In this document: positions 15,854 to 23,435 of the stretch, piece by piece | Layout: each line of letters opens with the position of its first letter | Position numbering within the stretch: the stretch's first letter is position 1 | Assembly (NCBI GenBank): GCA_050733935.1 | Contig: JBOHUC010000170.1 | Location: 1 to 32,610 of the forward strand | Direction of reading: 5' to 3' | From: JBOHUC01 sp050733935 | GTDB taxonomy: Bacteria; Eisenbacteria; RBG-16-71-46; DASYSL01 | Length of the DNA stretch: 32,610 bases | Translations under genes and position numbers: made by a program | The notes under the pieces: model-generated | The model's input: only the letters and a program-made list of their open reading frames with translations | Told to the model about the DNA's origin: nothing | Databases searched by the model: none

Positions 15854-17233
15854 TCATGCGCGGCGCTTCCTCTGTTCGGTCAGCGAAGCGAGGACGGGAA
15901 GCTCGAGCGCTTCCTCGGCTTCGCGGGGGTTCTTGATCGTCGCGTCGAGGCCGTCCACGAAGAACGCGAGGCCGAGCCCGACGATGAGGCTGAACAAGGG
16001 CGCAAGGGCGAGACGGACATAGTCCCTCTGGTTCTTCGGATACGGCTTTCCCGCGGGCGTGAGGAGATCGACCGACAGGTCGGGCGTCGTGGCCTTCGCG
16101 ATCTTGGCCTTCGAAGCCGCGTTCGTGACCTCCTCGTAGCTCTTCTTGAGCGCGATAATCCGCGAGTCCATCTCGGACAGGCGAGCCTCCTTCTCCGGAT
16201 ACGACGCAAGCCGGCTCTGGCCCTCGTCCATCGACCGCTGGATCTGCGCGCGGGTGGCCTCGAGCGCCCGAAGCTCCTGCCCCGCAAGACGCACCCGGTT
16301 GTCGATCTCGCTCTTCAGCATGTTCTCGAGGTTTTCGACCTGGCTTCTCATCTGGACGAGCTCGCGGCTCTGCGGCATGTAGACGTTCTCCATCTCGCGC
16401 AGGCGTACCCGCTGGTCGACCAGCTTGCGCTTGAGCTCGAGGATGAGCCCGTCGTTGCCCTGGTTCCCGTTCGTGAGGAACGGGAGCTGGCCCTGCCCCG
16501 CCGCGGTCGCATCCGCGAGGTACGTCCGCATGTCGTTCAAGACCGAGCGCTGCTCGGCGATCTGGCGGTCGATGTCGGCGAGCCGGAGCTGCTGCTCCCG
16601 CACGAACGAAGCATCGTTCACCGTCTGGTTGTCCACGATCGCGCTGCCGGTCGACTTGAGGTAGGCCTCGCGCTTCCGCGTCCAGTCGTCGAGCTCGGCA
16701 CCGACGCGCGCGGTCTCGGTCTCGAAGAACTCCTTCGGATACTGGAGCGTGTAGGCGGAACGCCGGTAGTCCATGTAGGCGTGGATCACGGCGTCCGTGA
16801 CGTCCACCGCCGTTTGCGGATTCCGATCCTGATAGGACATCGCGATCACGTTCGACTCGCCGACGACGCTCGCCTCGACCCGCTTCTGGTCGATGCGCAC
16901 GGTCGGCACACCCGCCGCCTTCCGGACCTCATCGAGCCGCGCCTGGGCATGGGAGACGACCGCGCCCGACTTGACCGTCTCGACCTCGGAGGCGAGCTCC
17001 TCCTCCCAGGTGAGCGTGCGGGTGTAGTTGGTGATCAGATTGTCGCGCACGCCGCGCTTCACGATCACCTTGCCGGTCGACTCGTAGAACAAAGGCTGGC
17101 TCAGGTTGATTGCGAGCACGGTCACCGTGGTCACGAGGAACACGGTCGCGATGATCCAGCGCCGGCGGAAGATCACCGCCAGGAAATCGCGCGCCGTCCC
17201 GTGGCGGCCTCGGGTGCCGATCTCGTGGGTCAT
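15854..17233 (-). CDS. Wzz/GumC-like polysaccharide co-polymerase (chain-length determinant)
   Basis: The 459-residue product has a membrane helix at about residues 27-46, a large periplasmic region rich in heptad-like coiled coils (about 190-390), and a second helix near 420-440 preceded by the Pro-rich PAGKPYPKNQRDYV, the classic PCP layout. After the second helix is DATIKNPREAEEALELPVLA, typical of the joint to a BY-kinase domain; here the kinase is encoded separately downstream. It would set exopolysaccharide chain length and bridge the inner membrane to the Wza-type pore. Its ATG overlaps the TGA of the export gene by one base (TGATG, 17231-17235). Confidence 0.9.
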   Translation of the reverse strand: MTHEIGTRGRHGTARDFLAVIFRRRWIIATVFLVTTVTVLAINLSQPLFYESTGKVIVKRGVRDNLITNYTRTLTWEEELASEVETVKSGAVVSHAQARLDEVRKAAGVPTVRIDQKRVEASVVGESNVIAMSYQDRNPQTAVDVTDAVIHAYMDYRRSAYTLQYPKEFFETETARVGAELDDWTRKREAYLKSTGSAIVDNQTVNDASFVREQQLRLADIDRQIAEQRSVLNDMRTYLADATAAGQGQLPFLTNGNQGNDGLILELKRKLVDQRVRLREMENVYMPQSRELVQMRSQVENLENMLKSEIDNRVRLAGQELRALEATRAQIQRSMDEGQSRLASYPEKEARLSEMDSRIIALKKSYEEVTNAASKAKIAKATTPDLSVDLLTPAGKPYPKNQRDYVRLALAPLFSLIVGLGLAFFVDGLDATIKNPREAEEALELPVLASLTEQRKRRA

Positions 17234-18027
17234 CAAAGCTCCGGTCGAATCACGGTGTCCGAACGGGTCGCGGGAAAGACACGCTCGATATGGAAGGCCT
17301 CCCACCCGAAGATGTAGGCCTGCGGCACGGGAATCATCTTCGCGAAGAACTGGTCCACGAACTGGTTGATGCTCGCGATCGTCGTCTTGGGCACGTACAC
17401 GATGTCGAATCGTCTCACGTAGGGATCCTGGCCCGCGATCCCCTGCGCGATCGCGCGATTGACCTGCACCTTGCGCGCCACGAGGCTCGAGGGACCGGTC
17501 CGCCGCATGAGCACCACGCTGCCGAGCGCGGCCTCGGGGGTGACCCCGCCCGCGCGCGCGATCGCCTGCATGACGGTCGCGTTGGGCGTGATCTCGAACG
17601 AGCCCGGGCTGCGGACGCTGCCGAAGACGTGCACGAAGTTGCCGGCCATCTTCGCGACTCCGACCGTGATGCGCGGCTCGCGGTAGACCTCGGCGAAGCG
17701 GATCATGAGCACGCTGTCGAGATCGGTCGTCGTGAGACCCGCGGCCCGGATGTCCCCCACCGGATTGAGCGTGATCATCCCGTCGGGACGCACGAGCACG
17801 TCGTTCTCCCGAATGCGCTGTCCTCCCAGGTCGACGCCGAAGTCCACGTCGAGCAGGTCCCCGGGCGCCACGCGATACGGGAGTTCATCCACGTAGTACG
17901 CGAGCGATTCGGGCGCCGCCGGCTCCGCGGGAATGTCCACGGCCGGAACCTTGACCTTCTTTGCTTCGGCCGGAAGCGCGGCCACCGAAACCGCGCCGAC
18001 CACGAGCAACAGCGTTGCGAGCTTCAT
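17233..18027 (-). CDS. Wza-like outer-membrane polysaccharide export protein (Poly_export/SLBB)
   Basis: This 264-residue protein has a Sec signal (MKLATLLLVVGAVSVAALPA, cleavage near residue 22) and no lipobox cysteine, unlike E. coli Wza. The Poly_export domain begins at YRVAPGDLLDVDF (about 51-63) and contains NDVLVRPDGMITLNPVGDI. An SLBB domain follows, VHVFGSVRSPGSFEI, with NATVMQAIARAGGVTPEA. It forms the outer part of the exopolysaccharide export channel. It is the first gene of the export operon, followed by the co-polymerase and the ATPase. The ATG at 18027 has GAGGAGG about 12 bases upstream. The missing lipidation site suggests anchoring by another partner. Confidence 0.9.
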   Translation of the reverse strand: MKLATLLLVVGAVSVAALPAEAKKVKVPAVDIPAEPAAPESLAYYVDELPYRVAPGDLLDVDFGVDLGGQRIRENDVLVRPDGMITLNPVGDIRAAGLTTTDLDSVLMIRFAEVYREPRITVGVAKMAGNFVHVFGSVRSPGSFEITPNATVMQAIARAGGVTPEAALGSVVLMRRTGPSSLVARKVQVNRAIAQGIAGQDPYVRRFDIVYVPKTTIASINQFVDQFFAKMIPVPQAYIFGWEAFHIERVFPATRSDTVIRPEL

Positions 18028-18478
18028 GCGTTCGCAGGACCTCCTCGAACGGACTTCCTGTCCGGACCGGGATCGGCCGGTTCGAGACCGCCGTCCCCAA
18101 AACAAAAACCCCGGATCGGACGCGACATGGGCGCCGTGACCCAGGGTGAGCGTCGAAACACCCAGGCTTCGCGTCGCCACGACCCTCCAAACCGTTCGGC
18201 GGATCGTCCGCCGAAAGCAGCTGGTTCAGCAGGGGCTGGGGTTGGCTCTTATCATCCAACGAGTGGCCAAACCCCGATGCGATAGCAAGATGCGCCTGGT
18301 TGTTCCTCCGTGATGACAATCCGTCGGGCGATCCCCGACGCACACAAACACTACGTCAGGCGGCCGACCGATGTCAAGCAGAATGCCGCGTTTCGCGCAC
18401 TTCGCATCCCCGCGGCCTCCCCCGGGACGGCAGCCTTGCCGGACCCACCTCAAGAGTCAGCAATCGACATGCCAAGCG
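18028..18478. other. 451-bp spacer: promoter and long structured leader of the export operon
   Basis: No protein gene is supported here. On the minus strand it holds a promoter (18348-18377), then a leader of about 310 nt. The leader contains three clear hairpins: 7-bp CGTCGGG/CCCGACG near the predicted start (about 18322-18340), GGGGTTTGGC pairing with GCCAACCCC around 18235-18276, and a 9-bp TTCGGCGGA/TCCGCCGAA hairpin near 18194-18216. The remaining part beyond the promoter is the downstream flank of the gene at 18479. Confidence 0.65.
18348..18377 (-). promoter_or_regulatory. Sigma70-type promoter for the polysaccharide export operon
   Basis: On the minus strand a perfect TTGACA (18377-18372) is followed after 18 bases by TAGTGT (18353-18348), which keeps the three most important -10 positions (T, A and final T). 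The predicted start near 18341 leaves about 310 bases of leader before the ATG at 18027. This is the best -35 box in the window. Confidence 0.6.
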
Positions 18479-19438
18479 TCAGCGGACGCCGACGGCGAGG
18501 CGGGCGAGGATCGCCTGGGCCAGGATCGGGACCACGAGCTCGTGGTGACCGGTGATCGCAATCCCGCGCGCACCCTTCCCCTGTGTCGGCCGTTCGAGCA
18601 CGTTGACCCGGGGCCGGTAGTGCTGGATCTGATCCAGGTTCACGGTCGTGAGGCCGTCGAGCGACGCGCCAAGATTTCGGGCCGCGGTGAGTGCCTTCAG
18701 GAATACCTCGGGAAGAATGACCGCCGAGCCGAGGTTCAGGACGGTTGCCCCGCGGGTCTCGAGCATCGTGTGCGCGAGGATCCGGAAGTCCCGCATCGAG
18801 GTCTCGCCGAGGGCGGCCCCGTCGGCCGCCGGATGCATGTGGATCGTGTCCGTTCCGAGCGCGACGTGCACGGTCACGGGAATCTCCGCGCGATAACCCT
18901 CGGCCAGGAGGCTCTCCGCCGCATGCGGCGCGCGCTCCTCGCACAGCGTGCGGCCCAGCGTTTCCCCGAGACCTTCCGCACGCTTCCGGCCTTCGGCCAC
19001 CGCGCGGTAGAAGAACTCGGGCGTCTCGCGCACGAGCCCGAACGTGCCGCTTGCGAGATTCGCCTCCACGTCCTCGCTCGTCGTCCCGAAAAGGGCGACT
19101 TCGGCGTCGTGAATCGCACCGGCCCCATGGAACGCGACGTGGGTCACGATTCCCCGCCGAAGGAGCTCGATCAGGTACGGCTGGACGCCGACTTTGATGA
19201 CGTGCGCGCCAAGGAGGAGAACGACCGGGCGCTTCGCGCGCGCGGAGGCGACGACCGCTCCGATCGCATCGCGCAACGCGCGGCCTGCGAGCAGATCCGG
19301 CAGGCTCTCGACGAGCGCGTCGGCGGCCGCCGGATCGGGCAGCGGGCGGCCGAACTGCTCGCGGGTCACGCGCGTCTTGCGATCGCGGACCGAAAGCAGC
19401 TTGAGCCGGGCGGGATCGATCTCGGCGTAGCGGGACAT
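18479..19438 (-). CDS. Conserved protein of unknown function (GAHVIKxG / GAGAIHD / GTDTIHMHP family)
   Basis: The product has 319 residues and is soluble. I recognise the motif set as a conserved bacterial family but not its function. The motifs are LLLGAHVIKVGVQPYLIELL (about 73-92), FHGAGAIHDAEVAL, TSEDVEANLASGTFG, VHVALGTDTIHMHPAADG, LNLGSAVILPEVFLKAL and GIAITGHHELVVPIL. The glycine-rich and His/Asp motifs suggest a nucleotide- or metal-binding fold; a faint resemblance to deoxyhypusine-synthase-like Rossmann proteins is not strong enough to name it. It lies 12 bases after the DUF3108 gene, so the two are probably co-transcribed, although no good ribosome site precedes the ATG at 19438. 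Confidence 0.75.
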   Translation of the reverse strand: MSRYAEIDPARLKLLSVRDRKTRVTREQFGRPLPDPAAADALVESLPDLLAGRALRDAIGAVVASARAKRPVVLLLGAHVIKVGVQPYLIELLRRGIVTHVAFHGAGAIHDAEVALFGTTSEDVEANLASGTFGLVRETPEFFYRAVAEGRKRAEGLGETLGRTLCEERAPHAAESLLAEGYRAEIPVTVHVALGTDTIHMHPAADGAALGETSMRDFRILAHTMLETRGATVLNLGSAVILPEVFLKALTAARNLGASLDGLTTVNLDQIQHYRPRVNVLERPTQGKGARGIAITGHHELVVPILAQAILARLAVGVR

Positions 19439-19450
19439 TGGATTGAGAGC

Positions 19451-20386
19451 CTAGAACCCGGTCGCGTCCGCCTGCGCCGGCGTTCGCCCGGGAGCCGGCC
19501 CCGAGCCCGTAGGCCCGCCGCGCCGGATCTCCTGGAGTACGGCATCGACCGAGCCGACCGGAATCTTGCTCTTCATGAGGACCGGGATCCGGCGCTCGTC
19601 GTCGGTCACGTAGATCAAGAGCTTGCCCGAGCTCTTGAAGAGCCCGCCCGCCTCCATCACCGGCTCGATGATGAGGCAGTCGAACGTCCCGGCCGGCACC
19701 TCGACGCGCTCACGGCCGTGGACCTTGACGATGATGTCGTTCGAGCGCCGGTCGGAGTGGTGCGCGAGCTCGATGTCCTTTCCGACTTCGAGCGGCATGT
19801 GGCGCACGTAGTAGAACGCGGCAAGGCCATCCTTGGGCCACAGCTTGGTGTCGAGCGTCTGGCCGTCCGCATAGCGCGCGCGGCCGGCCCCGGGATCGTA
19901 GAGGATGTCGTAGTCCTTCTCGTACGTGCCCTCGCGAATGCGCTTGCGATAGCGGTAGGTGAAGAGTCCCTCGGCGTCGACGAGCGAGTCGATGCGATCG
20001 CGCACCTTGTAGATCTTCGACATGAACTCGTTCGATTCGGCGCGCGAGATCAGGTGATAGCAGTCGCGCCCGCGGTACTTCTGCATGGGCCCGACCTCGA
20101 GCCACGCCGTGCCCGCCTTGACGAGCCCGTACTCGATCGAAAAGCGGAGGGATTCGCCGGGGCCGAACGGGAGTCCTCGGTTTCGGCCGGCGACCGTGTT
20201 GACGACCGGCATCCCGGGGGCGGCGGCCTCCGGGGCCTGAACCGAAGCCGGGGCCGGATCCGGATCGGCCGCCCGGGCGGCCCGGGCGGACGCACCCAAC
20301 CCGAGCACCCCGGCGGCCAGAACGCCCAGGACCCCGGTCAGGAGTCCTGCGGCAACGAGGGTGTTGCGGACAGCGGATCGGGACAA
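19451..20386 (-). CDS. DUF3108-type exported protein
   Basis: The 311-residue product has an N-terminal signal or anchor (about residues 8-40, Ala/Leu/Gly-rich) and a Pro/Ala-rich linker. The body starts at PFGPGESLRFSIEYGLVKAG, continues with DRIDSLVDAEGLFTYRYRKR and has VEVPAGTFDCLIIEPVME, all characteristic of DUF3108 periplasmic proteins. Their role is unknown; a beta-rich envelope protein is likely. The TTG at 20386 is chosen because GGAGG lies five bases upstream and the hydrophobic signal then starts about eight residues in. It is divergent from the aminotransferase gene at 20559 and probably shares a promoter region with it. Confidence 0.8.
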   Translation of the reverse strand: MSRSAVRNTLVAAGLLTGVLGVLAAGVLGLGASARAARAADPDPAPASVQAPEAAAPGMPVVNTVAGRNRGLPFGPGESLRFSIEYGLVKAGTAWLEVGPMQKYRGRDCYHLISRAESNEFMSKIYKVRDRIDSLVDAEGLFTYRYRKRIREGTYEKDYDILYDPGAGRARYADGQTLDTKLWPKDGLAAFYYVRHMPLEVGKDIELAHHSDRRSNDIIVKVHGRERVEVPAGTFDCLIIEPVMEAGGLFKSSGKLLIYVTDDERRIPVLMKSKIPVGSVDAVLQEIRRGGPTGSGPAPGRTPAQADATGF

Positions 20387-20453
20387 CAGGACCTCCGTTT
20401 GGTGAGCCCGTAACGCGCGGCCTGACCGGCGCTTGGGACTCGAGAATCGCCCC

Positions 20454-20482
20454 TTCTCGGGGGTGCGGCGCCTCCCTACAAT
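20454..20482 (+). promoter_or_regulatory. Candidate promoter for the aminotransferase gene
   Basis: TACAAT (20477-20482) is a five-of-six -10 element, with a weak TTCTCG (20454-20459) 17 bases upstream. It lies about 75 bases before the ATG at 20559. It overlaps, on the other strand, the -10 of the divergent candidate promoter. Confidence 0.45.
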
Positions 20483-20507
20483 AGAGGGCGCTTCCTCCCG
20501 GCCGCAA
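20478..20507 (-). promoter_or_regulatory. Candidate divergent promoter for the DUF3108 gene
   Basis: On the minus strand TTGCGG (20507-20502) and TATTGT (20483-20478) are 18 bases apart. The -10 shares five base pairs with the plus-strand TACAAT, so the two promoters could not be occupied together. Confidence 0.35.
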
Positions 20508-20558
20508 GGAACCCCTGGGGCTGGCCGGACCCACCGTTCTACACCGCCCGGAGGCCCC

Positions 20559-21764
20559 ATGCTTCGCGCTTCAGATCGACTGAACAACGTCGCCCCCTAC
20601 GCCCTTGCCCGGGTTTTCGCCGCCCGCGACGCAAAACTGAACGAGGGCGTGGACGTGATCGACCTCGGCGTCGGCAACCCGGACATGCGTCCGGCGCCGC
20701 ACATCGTCGAGGCGCTCAAAGCGGCGTTGGACGATCCGAAGCGGCAGAACCACCGCTACCCGTCGTTCACCGGGCTCCCCGAGTTCAGGAAGTCGATCGC
20801 TGCCTGGTACGAAAGACGGTTCGACGTGACGCTCGATCCCGAGACCGAAGTCCTGCCGCTCATCGGCTCGAAGGAAGGCATCGCGAAGTTCTTCTTCGCG
20901 CACTTGAATCCGGGCGACCCCATCCTGCTCACGACGCCTTGCTACCCGGCCTACGTCGGCATCGCGGCTCTCACGCAGGCCGAGGTGCACAACGTGCCGC
21001 TCACGGTCGAAAACGAGTTCCGCCCCGACCTCGATGCGATCCCGGGCGCGCTCGCGGACCGCTCACACCTGATCACGATCAACTTCCCGGGCAATCCCAC
21101 GGGCGGAACGGAGACCGCGGAGTATTACGAGCGGCTCCTCGACTGGTCGAAGAAGCACGACGTGTTCGTGGTCTCGGACATTGCCTACTGCGATCTGCCG
21201 CTCGACCCCTCCTACCGCGCGCACTCGTTCCTCCAGTTCGATCGCAAGAGAGAGCGCACGGTCGAGTTCCACTCGTTCTCGAAGAGCTACTCGATGCAGG
21301 GATGGCGCGTGGGATTCGTGACCGGAAACGCGGAGGCGATCGCGCGGCTCGCGAAGATCAAGGCGAACATGGATTTTGGCGTCTTCACGGCCCTCCAGCG
21401 CGGCGCGATGGCAGCACTCGACGGCCCGCAGGACTACTGCGCCGAGGTCGCAGCCGTTTACCGGAAGCGCCGCGACGTGTTCCTCGAGGGCGTGCGCTCG
21501 CTCGGCTTCGACCTGCCCGCCCCGAAAGCGGGGATGTACGTCTGGCTCCCGATTCCGAAGGGCGCGGGGAGCTCGGTCGACTTCACGACCGATCTCCTCG
21601 AAAAGACCGGCGTCGTGGTTTCGCCAGGCTCGGGATTCGGCACGTCGGGAGAAGGCTACGTCAGGGTCGCGCTCTGCGACTCGGAGGAACGGATCGCGCT
21701 CGCCGTCCGGCGCATGGCCGAGGCGGGTGTGACGGCCGAAGCCGCACGTGTCTCGCGTACCTGA
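20559..21764 (+). CDS. Class I/II PLP aminotransferase, DapL (LL-diaminopimelate aminotransferase) type
   Basis: The product has 401 residues. It carries VIDLGVGNPDMRPAPHIVEA near the N-terminus, RYPSFTGLPEFRKSIAAWY, LPLIGSKEGIAKFFFAHL, the cofactor-binding NFPGNPTGG and the Schiff-base lysine K242 in HSFSKSYSMQGWRVGF. The 'IGSKEGIA' and 'NPD' motifs are those of DapL-type enzymes, which convert tetrahydrodipicolinate to LL-diaminopimelate in one step for lysine and cell-wall synthesis. Related alanine or aspartate aminotransferases share much of this pattern, so dapL is likely but not proven. The ATG at 20559 has GGAGG four bases upstream. The next gene begins 28 bases after its stop. Confidence 0.86.
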   Translation: MLRASDRLNNVAPYALARVFAARDAKLNEGVDVIDLGVGNPDMRPAPHIVEALKAALDDPKRQNHRYPSFTGLPEFRKSIAAWYERRFDVTLDPETEVLPLIGSKEGIAKFFFAHLNPGDPILLTTPCYPAYVGIAALTQAEVHNVPLTVENEFRPDLDAIPGALADRSHLITINFPGNPTGGTETAEYYERLLDWSKKHDVFVVSDIAYCDLPLDPSYRAHSFLQFDRKRERTVEFHSFSKSYSMQGWRVGFVTGNAEAIARLAKIKANMDFGVFTALQRGAMAALDGPQDYCAEVAAVYRKRRDVFLEGVRSLGFDLPAPKAGMYVWLPIPKGAGSSVDFTTDLLEKTGVVVSPGSGFGTSGEGYVRVALCDSEERIALAVRRMAEAGVTAEAARVSRT

Positions 21765-21791
21765 CGCCGCGCCTCCTACGGGGGCGTCGGT

Positions 21792-23435
21792 CTGAGAAAC
21801 GCGCTCGCCCTGATCGGCGTCACGCTCGCCGGGATCATTCCGCGGCTCCTCTTCTTTCGCGACTACCGGCTCGCCGGCATGGATTGCGACGGCGCGGGCT
21901 ACCTCGAAGTCGCCCGCCATCTCGCCGCCGGCCGGGGCTTCGTCACTGACGCGCACCGGTTCCTGTTCCTGCCGGTCCCCGGATTCCCCCACGCCGATGC
22001 GCACTGGAGTCCGCTCTACCCCCTTCTGACCGCGCTCTCGTTTCTCGTGTTCGGCGAGAGCTTCACGGCCGCGAAGCTCGTTCCGCTCGCGTTCGGGATT
22101 GCTGTGCCGCCGCTCGTCTATCTCTTCGCGAACGCTCTCACCGAGGATCGGCGCGCGGCCCTGATCGCGGGGCTCCTCGTGGCCCTGCATCCCACGCTGG
22201 TCACCTGGTCACTCCGCATCGAGACCGAGATTGCGACCGTGGCACTCGTGGTCGCGGTGCTCACGCTTGCGCTCACCGTTCGGGGTCGGGCAGGCGCGCT
22301 CGCGCTCGGGGGTGTCCTCGGGCTCGCGTGGCTCATGAAGTACCAGTCGTCCGCGCTCGTTCCGCCCGTGCTGCTCGCGCTCTTTCTTCGGATGCCGTCG
22401 CGCGAGGCGATCCGCCTCTCGGTGCTCGTGCTGGGTGCGTTCGCGGTCACGATCTCGCTGTGGCTCGTTCGGAACGCGGTCGCATTCAACGATTTCTTCT
22501 ACACGGATCTCCGCTTCAACCTCCTGTCGTACTACTCCGCGTTCGGGGGTGAGCCGCGGTACCTCTCCTCGCTCGAGAAACCGCCCGATGCGCTCTCGTG
22601 GCTCGCGTCGCACCCGCGCGAGGTGCTCGCGCACGCGCGCGGCTCGATCCACTACCTGCGTCTCGAACTCGCGGAGGCGCGCGTCGTCTCACCGATCCTC
22701 CTCCTGCTCGCGGCCGTAGGCCTCGTGGCCCTCGCCCGGCGGTGGCGGCAGGCGCTTCCGCTCGTCCTCTATGCGGCGATCCTCGGGGCCGTGTTCGCGA
22801 TCACCGTGCCGCAGGCGCGCTATCTGTGGACGTTGATTCCGCTCGCGCTCACAGCGGCGGGAGCCGGCGGGGCCTGGCTGCTCGAGCGCGCCGGCGCTTC
22901 GTCAAAGGCCGTGCGGCCTGCGAGGCGGGCGATCACGGTCGGGCTCGTCGCGCTTGCGATCGTCGCAGCGGCCATCATCGAAGTGAGAGATACGATCGCT
23001 CTCGCCCGCGATCGGAAGGCGGAATGGAATCCCGCGGCGGCGTTCTGTCCGCTCGAGGTCGAGGCGGCGCGAAGCTGGATCGACGCGAATGTGGGGCCAC
23101 GCACACCGGTGCTCGCGACCGAGGTCTATCACGCGGCCTACGAATTCAGGCGGCCCGTGATCCAGGTGCCGTTCGACGATTCGACACTTTACGTCGTGAG
23201 GGGGAACTTCGGAGCGGAGACGATGGTCATCTCGGAGCGCGAACTCAAGCGACGCCTTCCGCACTGGGAGACATCGCCCCCAGAGTGGGCGCACCGAGTC
23301 GCGACCATTCCTGAGGATTCGGTGCGGGCGCGGACCGGCGCGCTTTGGTACGAACCCGTGACCGACGTTTACATCTACAGGCTGAGTCGCGCAGCCGACC
23401 CCATGTACCCGACGGGCTTCGGGCTTCGGGACTAG
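21792..23435 (+). CDS. GT39/PMT-like membrane glycosyltransferase, apparent CTG start
   Basis: From the proposed start the product has 547 residues. It has a first membrane helix (ALIGVTLAGIIPRLLFF), then the acidic loop GMDCDGAGYLEVARHLAAGR with D31 and D33, the usual catalytic loop of ArnT/PMT-type GT-C enzymes. About ten further membrane segments and a soluble C-terminal domain follow. The frame is open only from just after the aminotransferase stop, and before the ATG at 21879 there is no ATG, GTG or TTG. Starting at that ATG would remove helix 1 and begin at the catalytic loop. The CTG at 21792 (G-rich GGGGG about seven bases upstream) is the likeliest start; a CTG at 21810 is an alternative. 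It probably transfers sugar from a polyprenyl carrier. Confidence 0.8.
   Translation: MRNALALIGVTLAGIIPRLLFFRDYRLAGMDCDGAGYLEVARHLAAGRGFVTDAHRFLFLPVPGFPHADAHWSPLYPLLTALSFLVFGESFTAAKLVPLAFGIAVPPLVYLFANALTEDRRAALIAGLLVALHPTLVTWSLRIETEIATVALVVAVLTLALTVRGRAGALALGGVLGLAWLMKYQSSALVPPVLLALFLRMPSREAIRLSVLVLGAFAVTISLWLVRNAVAFNDFFYTDLRFNLLSYYSAFGGEPRYLSSLEKPPDALSWLASHPREVLAHARGSIHYLRLELAEARVVSPILLLLAAVGLVALARRWRQALPLVLYAAILGAVFAITVPQARYLWTLIPLALTAAGAGGAWLLERAGASSKAVRPARRAITVGLVALAIVAAAIIEVRDTIALARDRKAEWNPAAAFCPLEVEAARSWIDANVGPRTPVLATEVYHAAYEFRRPVIQVPFDDSTLYVVRGNFGAETMVISERELKRRLPHWETSPPEWAHRVATIPEDSVRARTGALWYEPVTDVYIYRLSRAADPMYPTGFGLRD

Noticed and set aside
18120..18250. Cyclic-di-GMP (GEMM-I) riboswitch in the export leader
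   Set aside because: The minus strand contains GACGCGAAGCC, near the GEMM GACGCAAAGCC core, but the tetraloop stem and the GGTAG...GGGTTACC half are missing.
18371..20413. Very long plus-strand open frame opposite two minus-strand genes
   Set aside because: It is Arg/Asp/Glu-rich without domains and lies antisense to two genes with clear family motifs; a GC-driven shadow.
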